From the NCBI GenBank assembly GCA_031267435.1, contig JAIRZB010000012.1, positions 1 to 9,478 of the forward strand: a stretch of DNA of 9,478 nucleotides. The letters are read 5' to 3'. Origin of the DNA: Puniceicoccales bacterium (lineage in GTDB: Bacteria; Verrucomicrobiota; Verrucomicrobiia; Opitutales; LL51). This document shows positions 5,457-9,478 of this stretch, piece after piece. Under the pieces are notes generated by a model. It worked only from the letters and a program-made list of their open reading frames with translations. It ran no database searches and had not been told where the DNA came from. Numbering within the stretch: position 1 is the stretch's first letter; each line of letters begins with the position of its first letter. The position numbers and the translations under genes were made by a program.

Positions 5457-7700
5457 GTGACAATAGTTGCAATGCGTGTAAAAAGTATACTTTCAAATAC
5501 AATGCTTACCGCCGAAGTTTTAATTTTTGCCCCCATCGACTGCTCATTCACCTATGCGATTTCCGATGCCCTACGCGGTACGGTTCAGGTTGGCTCACTC
5601 GTGAATATTATTGTTGGAAAATCTAAAAAAATGGGTCTAGTGGTTGCACTTAACGAAAAAAATCCAGCGGCACTTTCCTATACTTTGAAACCCATTTTGA
5701 GTACGGTTTACGACATTCCGATCACCGATGCGACACTTATTAAACTTTATTTTTGGATTGCGAAGTATTATCTTTGCGATTTATTTTCGGTAATTGATGC
5801 GGCAATTCCATCGGTAATTCGCAAAAATATTCCTTTCAAACTGGTTTCTTATTTACAATTAACTCCCGATAGCGGGATAGTAATTGATGAAAAAAAATTA
5901 CCAAAACAGTATAAAGCGTGGCAATTTTTACAGCAGAATCCGTTCATCGCCAAAAGTAAGTTTTTAGAAAAATTTTCACGAAATATTTTAGAAGCTTTGT
6001 CGCGAAAAAACGTCATCTATGAAACTTTTCAACGGTTGGAACGAATTGTCTATGGGGCATCAAATTTATTAAAAAAACACAATGAAAATGTAATATTAAC
6101 GCTGGAACAGGCGCAAATTGTAGCATCGATACGGCAAAGTTTACAGGGCAAAACTTTTCAGGTTTACTTGTTACACGGCGTAACTGGATCAGGAAAAACG
6201 GAAGTTTACATTGATTTGATTTGCCACGTTCTGAAGGAGGGCGGTTCGGTTTTATATTTGTTACCGGAGCTCGCTTTAACAGCGCAAGTTGTAGAAAAAC
6301 TACGTTCCCGTTTTGATGGGCTATCGGTCTTGGTTTGGCACAGTGGTCTATCGGATGGTGAGCGACGCGATACCTGGCAAGGTGCTTTAAATGAAACTTC
6401 AACGGTCATCGTGGGAGCGCGTTCGGCAATTTTTCTGCCCATAAATAATTTACAATTGATCATTGTCGATGAGGAACATGAATCGGCTTATAAACAAAGC
6501 GAGCATCCTCGTTACCATGGCCGCGACGTGGCAATTTATCGCGCAAAATTACAGAATGCTGTTTGTCTGTTAGGGTCTGCCACTCCCTCGATTGAATCCT
6601 ATTTTAATACAAAATTTAAGAATTATAAACTTGAAATACTATCCAAGCGCATCGATTCCCATCAATTACCGTTGGTACACGTCGTTGATATGCGTTACGA
6701 GAAAAATTCGAATATTTTTTCACGATTATTGATAAAAAAAATGGAAGAGCGTCTGGAAAAAAAAGAGCAAATCATACTCTTTCTTAATCGTCGGGGATAC
6801 GCGACGACTGTTTTGTGTAGGTGCTGTGATTTCATTGCAATTTGCCCTCATTGCAGTATTCCATTGACGTACCATAGGACGAAAAATTTACTTATTTGTC
6901 ATTTTTGCGCCCATCAGGAGGCATCGCATTTCAAATGTCCAAAGTGTGGGGCACAGGAAATTCTTTACAATGGTGTTGGTACGCAGCGCGTTGAGCAGGT
7001 GGTAGGCGAGTTATTTCCGCAGGCACATGCCGCACGCATTGACTCGGATATCATGGGTAAAAAATACGAATTCATTCACATTTTATCTGACTTTCGCAAA
7101 GGGAAAACGGATATTTTACTGGGGACACAGATGATTGCAAAGGGATTAGATTTTCCGAATGTGACACTTGTGGGACTATTAAATGCAAACGGATCACTGA
7201 ACCAGCAAGATTTTCGAGCAAATGAGCGGACATTTCAACTGCTAGTTCAAGTAGCAGGGCGATCGGGACGCGGTGAAATACCCGGCGAAGTCATTATTCA
7301 AACACACATTCCGGGCAATGAAATTATATTTCTTTCGAAAAGTGCGGATTACGTGGAATTTTTTACGGGTGAATTAAAAATGCGGAAAATGTTTCATTAT
7401 CCGCCCTATCGGCACATTATTAATGTGAATTTATCGGGAGAAAACTTGGAATTAGTAAAACTTTTTTCTAAAGATTTCGCTCAACATTTGGTAAAACTTT
7501 TTGTTGACGAACCGGCAGAAATTCGAGGACCTATGGTTTCTCCTTTGGAAAAATTGCAAAATCGCTATCGCTATACCATTTTAATTTTCGTACAGAGCGT
7601 AGGTAAGATTTCTGAAAAATTACAATCATTTCGCAATCGACTTACCATTCCTTCGGGTATTTATTTATCCTTTGATGTCGATGCTTTGGACTTTTTGTGA
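5457..7700 (+). CDS. priA: Primosomal protein N' (PriA), replication-restart helicase
   Basis: PriA is a superfamily 2 3'-5' DNA helicase that recognises stalled forks and starts primosome reassembly. The 747-residue frame covers the family length (~730). Residues about 16-110 resemble the 3'-DNA-binding domain (LTAEVLIFAPIDCSFTY). Walker A is GVTGSGKT (241-248), the DEEH box 338-341, and GSATPS 373-378. The zinc-binding insertion carries eight cysteines at 454, 457, 463, 466, 481, 484, 494 and 497. Later motifs are GTQMIAKGLDFPNVT (556-570) and QVAGRSGRG (598-606). The usual LLDxD before the DFR motif is LLNAN here. Start candidates are GTG 5457 (AGGAAA about 11 nt upstream), ATG 5472 and ATG 5502. 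The last fits the family N-terminus best, and all give a complete protein. It converges on ispF across 121 bp in which I see no strong terminator. Confidence 0.97.
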   Translation: MTIVAMRVKSILSNTMLTAEVLIFAPIDCSFTYAISDALRGTVQVGSLVNIIVGKSKKMGLVVALNEKNPAALSYTLKPILSTVYDIPITDATLIKLYFWIAKYYLCDLFSVIDAAIPSVIRKNIPFKLVSYLQLTPDSGIVIDEKKLPKQYKAWQFLQQNPFIAKSKFLEKFSRNILEALSRKNVIYETFQRLERIVYGASNLLKKHNENVILTLEQAQIVASIRQSLQGKTFQVYLLHGVTGSGKTEVYIDLICHVLKEGGSVLYLLPELALTAQVVEKLRSRFDGLSVLVWHSGLSDGERRDTWQGALNETSTVIVGARSAIFLPINNLQLIIVDEEHESAYKQSEHPRYHGRDVAIYRAKLQNAVCLLGSATPSIESYFNTKFKNYKLEILSKRIDSHQLPLVHVVDMRYEKNSNIFSRLLIKKMEERLEKKEQIILFLNRRGYATTVLCRCCDFIAICPHCSIPLTYHRTKNLLICHFCAHQEASHFKCPKCGAQEILYNGVGTQRVEQVVGELFPQAHAARIDSDIMGKKYEFIHILSDFRKGKTDILLGTQMIAKGLDFPNVTLVGLLNANGSLNQQDFRANERTFQLLVQVAGRSGRGEIPGEVIIQTHIPGNEIIFLSKSADYVEFFTGELKMRKMFHYPPYRHIINVNLSGENLELVKLFSKDFAQHLVKLFVDEPAEIRGPMVSPLEKLQNRYRYTILIFVQSVGKISEKLQSFRNRLTIPSGIYLSFDVDALDFL

Positions 7701-7821
7701 CCGTGGATATTTTCTAAATAGGCTCGATTTTGATGTCTTCAAGTCTTTTAGTAAAGAATAAATTTGTATATTTTTTTATAGATCGCAGAAGGGTAATGCA
7801 TGTAAGGCTCAGTTTTTGTTT

Positions 7822-8304
7822 TTACGTTTTTTTCAGTAAACACACGCTATGACAAGCGATGGCTTTTTTTTTACCAATGGCGTCGAGGCTCTCGTTTGTT
7901 GTCGCCTTGATGCCGATTTGAGTTGCTTGAACCCGCAATAATTTAGCTAAATTACTGCACATTAAATGAATGTATGGCGCCAATTTCGGTTCTTGGGCAA
8001 TGATTGTGCAATCGATATTTATAATCCCATAACCACAGTGCAAAATTTTATTCTCATAAATATTTTGTAATATTTCAGTGGAAGCGATACCCATCGTTGC
8101 TTTATCCGTATCGGGATATAGTTGTCCAATATTAGGAAGAGCTAGGGCCCCAAGGAGTGCATCGGTGATCGCATGGCAAAGGCAATCCGCGTCGGAATGA
8201 CCGAGCAACCCACGCTCAAACGGAATTTTAACGCCCCCTAAAATTAATATTCGCCCTTCAACAAGGCGATGAATATCGTAGCCATGACCAATTCTTAGTT
8301 CCAT
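7822..8304 (-). CDS. ispF: 2-C-methyl-D-erythritol 2,4-cyclodiphosphate synthase (IspF)
   Basis: IspF catalyses the MEP-pathway step turning 4-diphosphocytidyl-2-C-methylerythritol 2-phosphate into the cyclodiphosphate with loss of CMP; it is a cytoplasmic trimer. The 160-residue length is normal. Motifs: RIGHGYDIHRL (4-14) with metal ligands Asp10 and His12, LLGHSDADCLCHAITDALLG (33-52) containing the family signature and the third metal ligand His44, LYPDTD (62-67), NIDCTIIAQEPKLAPY (96-111), and IKATTNESLDAIG (132-144). The last usual segment, GRGEGIA, reads GKKKAIA here, a mild departure. The ATG at 8304 lies inside the end of the RluA-like gene, a 10-bp overlap with its TAA at 8297-8295, so the two are very probably co-transcribed and translationally coupled. 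It is convergent with priA. No other MEP-pathway gene is in the window. Confidence 0.97.
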   Translation of the reverse strand: MELRIGHGYDIHRLVEGRILILGGVKIPFERGLLGHSDADCLCHAITDALLGALALPNIGQLYPDTDKATMGIASTEILQNIYENKILHCGYGIINIDCTIIAQEPKLAPYIHLMCSNLAKLLRVQATQIGIKATTNESLDAIGKKKAIACHSVCLLKKT

Positions 8305-9002
8305 TTTTGGATAATTTTTAGCATTGTCATAAATTTACTGGGCAATGGTGATGTTATTTTCACATTACTTCCATCGTATGGAAAATTAATTTCAGACAAA
8401 TAAATGCAAATTGCCGGATATAATGGCATTAGAATCCCCTTTCGATTTAATTTTACTTTTTGCTTGAAATTTGACAAAAACGGAATAGGAATCTCGCCGT
8501 AAGTGTCTTCGCCTAGGATTTTTATGCCTACTTCATACGCATGGAGACGGGCCTGATGTTTGCGTAAAAAATTCATTTCCGCAGACCATAGTGTAAATTG
8601 CTTCAGTGTTTTAATTTTTTTAAAAATAGTTTGAGATTTTTTCCCTGTCGTGTGGGAAACAATCATACGGTCGCATTCGTGATGCTTCGTAATCGGTAGA
8701 TTACAGGTGATTTCATCGGGCAAATCGTCATTATTTTGGGCGAAAATTGTAAAATTAAATACTATTTTTGCTGAACCGTAAATATTTCTTAAGTTATTAT
8801 AAAATTGTTTGTTTTTTGCGCACAGAATAATACCGCTTAATTCCGCATCGAGGGAGTAAATTGGCGAGAATGAAAGAAATTTTGTCAAGAATAAAATATT
8901 TGTTCCAACGCCAATCGGTTTTTCGATTGCGCAGTAATCCGCAGAATCCGCGATGGTTTTTAATGGAAAAGGGAAATCCAATGTTGCTCTAAATATGGCC
9001 AT
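8295..9002 (-). CDS. Divergent RluA-family pseudouridine synthase-like protein
   Basis: This 235-residue protein follows the RluA layout. CAIEKPIGVGTN (24-35) matches the 'NKPxGlxvh' N-terminus. YSLDAELSGIILCAKN (49-64) matches the catalytic HRLDxxTSGLLLxAKN box and retains the catalytic-type Asp52, though Arg becomes Ser and Thr becomes Leu. FLRKHQARLHAYEVGIKILG (145-164) then DTYGE match the TGRTHQIRVHL-GHPILGDxxYG region, including the Arg before His. The family isomerises uridines in rRNA or tRNA; the target here is unknown, and the altered signature leaves activity open. The open frame continues upstream to 9131, but those 43 residues are translated palindromic repeat, so I start at the ATG at 9002, whose MAIFRATLDF begins the domain. 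It overlaps ispF by 10 bp. No good ribosome binding site is visible; TATTAT near 9020 could be a -10 element. Confidence 0.7.
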   Translation of the reverse strand: MAIFRATLDFPFPLKTIADSADYCAIEKPIGVGTNILFLTKFLSFSPIYSLDAELSGIILCAKNKQFYNNLRNIYGSAKIVFNFTIFAQNNDDLPDEITCNLPITKHHECDRMIVSHTTGKKSQTIFKKIKTLKQFTLWSAEMNFLRKHQARLHAYEVGIKILGEDTYGEIPIPFLSNFKQKVKLNRKGILMPLYPAICIYLSEINFPYDGSNVKITSPLPSKFMTMLKIIQKWN

Positions 9003-9201
9003 GATTCGCCAAAGACAATAATATTTGTAGCTCCCACGGGGCTCTGCCCCGTGACCCCGCAAGGAGTCACGGACTCCTTGACCTCGTTCAGCGGCCACAC
9101 CATGCGAAAATTTCGCTTGGTGGGGCCGCACCGGTCTTTTTTATCCAGGCCCGCGGCTTCGCCGTGGGCCTGGATTCCTAGGTCAAGGAACTATGTTCCT
9201 T

Positions 9202-9240
9202 GCAAGGGGATGCAAGGGGACGGATACCCCTTGCTTTTGT
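9202..9240 (+). terminator. Terminator-like hairpin (unit F) followed by a T-rich run
   Basis: GCAAGGGG (9212-9219) pairs with CCCCTTGC (9227-9234) and TTTTGTTT follows at once, so on the plus strand it has the form of an intrinsic terminator. A tandem copy of GCAAGGGG precedes it at 9202-9209. No plus-strand gene lies nearby to the left, and the same hairpin class recurs at 9380-9402 without a T-run, so it is more probably a repeat unit that looks like a terminator. Confidence 0.25.
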
Positions 9241-9251
9241 TTATTACTTAA

Positions 9252-9290
9252 TAAGGCCCCGCCCGCGGCTTCGCCGCGGGCGGGGCCTTA
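9252..9290. repeat. Perfect 18-bp-stem palindrome with 3-nt loop (unit G)
   Basis: Positions 9252-9269 are exactly complementary to 9273-9290 around a TTC loop, with a nearly all-G/C stem. Its core GCCCGCGGC-TTC-GCCGCGGGC is the reverse complement of the hairpin at 5305-5325, and unit D (9143-9175) is a variant. No U-run follows on either strand, so it is not a standard intrinsic terminator. Confidence 0.9.
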
Positions 9291-9302
9291 GGGCCCCTTG
9301 GT

Positions 9303-9340
9303 CGGCCGGTACCACGGGCGAATGCCCGAGGTACCGGCCG
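9303..9340. repeat. Two-storey hairpin (unit H), inverted copy at 5248-5285
   Basis: An 11-bp outer stem (9303-9313 with 9330-9340) and a 5-bp inner stem (9315-9319 with 9324-9328) are separated only by an A-A mismatch, with a GAAT tetraloop. The inverted copy at 5248-5285 has the same plan with a T-T mismatch at the corresponding place and an ATCA loop. Confidence 0.85.
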
Positions 9341-9478
9341 CAGTCCAGGTCCAGGGGATGGATCCCCTGGCAAGGGGTTGCAAGGGGAAGGATTCCCCTT
9401 GCCCTGGTTGAGCCATGGGGCTCCGCCCCATACCCCGCCAGGAGTCACGGACTCCTTGACCTCGGTATGCGGCCAAAC

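Larger units (their letters stand above)
9035..9478. repeat. Array of at least twelve consecutive GC-rich palindromic hairpins, continuing past the window end
   Basis: Hairpins in order: K1 CACGGGGC-TCT-GCCCCGTG (9035-9053); B1 CAAGGAGTC-ACG-GACTCCTTG (9060-9080); C1 39-nt imperfect palindrome (9091-9129); D 33-nt palindrome with TTC loop (9143-9175); E CAAGGAAC-TAT-GTTCCTTG (9184-9202); F GCAAGGGG/CCCCTTGC (9212-9234); G perfect 18-bp stem with TTC loop (9252-9290); H CGGCCGGTACC/GGTACCGGCCG with an inner CGGGC/GCCCG stem (9303-9340); I CCAGGGG/CCCCTGG (9351-9370); J GCAAGGGGAA/TTCCCCTTGC (9380-9402); K2 ATGGGGC-TCC-GCCCCAT (9415-9431); B2 AGGAGTC-ACG-GACTCCT (9440-9456); then the start of another C unit, cut at 9478. 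E-F and I-J are homologous pairs, and K1-B1-C1 and K2-B2-C2 are direct repeats. No transposase or real ORF is present. Apparent ORFs here are Gly/Pro/Arg-rich translations of palindromes. Confidence 0.92.

Noticed and set aside
5007..5626. Short plus-strand frames across the surE start and the repeat
   Set aside because: They overlap surE antisense or read through palindromes, and none shows a domain or a ribosome binding site.
6013..6463. Minus-strand frames of 85-129 residues inside priA
   Set aside because: They are shadows of a strongly supported helicase gene with no recognisable sequence features.
7701..7821. Terminator between convergent priA and ispF
   Set aside because: T-rich tracts are present but no convincing GC stem precedes them on either strand.
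9035..9478. CRISPR array
   Set aside because: The repeats are palindromes of several different classes and sizes with no regular direct-repeat/spacer spacing and no cas genes.
9035..9478. Insertion sequence or integron array
   Set aside because: There is no transposase or integrase ORF and no coding cassettes between hairpins; short Arg/Gly/Pro-rich frames here are translations of the palindromes.

Overview
The window is a stretch of bacterial chromosome carrying mostly conserved housekeeping genes. Its coding DNA is AT-leaning, and two intergenic patches of strikingly GC-rich, hairpin-forming repeats stand out against it. It has a prepilin-type pseudopilin, rho, surE, priA, ispF and an RluA-type gene, with no plasmid, phage or transposase gene. 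The gene set fits a Gram-negative bacterium. The style of the SurE, Rho and pseudopilin sequences suggests a Verrucomicrobiota/Opitutia-like (PVC) lineage, but that is an impression from memory and is low confidence.

Layout. Positions 1-251 hold the decayed 3' end of an Rpn/PD-(D/E)XK-nuclease-like gene, broken across frames. On the minus strand, read right to left, are surE (5175-4390), a 355-bp gap, rho (4034-2826), a 585-residue toroid-like protein of unknown function starting 13 bp after rho (2812-1055), a degenerate tandem copy of that gene's last ~41 codons (1042-917), and a GspG-like pseudopilin (794-351). On the plus strand priA (5457-7700) diverges from surE. Convergent to it on the minus strand is a two-gene unit, a divergent RluA-family protein (9002-8295) overlapping ispF (8304-7822) by 10 bp.

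The unusual part is the repeat DNA. Positions 9035-9478 (running off the window) are almost wall-to-wall short palindromes, at least twelve hairpins in a row. Several classes recur, and they keep their stems paired although the bases change. A shorter set of the same hairpin classes, in inverted orientation and reversed order, fills 5248-5439 between surE and priA. The two patches bracket priA-ispF-rluA as inverted repeats. They look like a modular family of palindromic intergenic elements built from interchangeable hairpin cassettes.

Functionally the genes are unrelated: transcription termination (Rho), replication restart (PriA), isoprenoid synthesis (IspF), nucleotide phosphatase (SurE), probable RNA modification (RluA-like) and a secretion/pilus-type pseudopilin. 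No defence, CRISPR or biosynthetic system is visible. The best candidates for something undescribed are the hairpin-cassette array, the rho-linked toroid protein with its duplicated tail, and the atypical Rho N-terminus.
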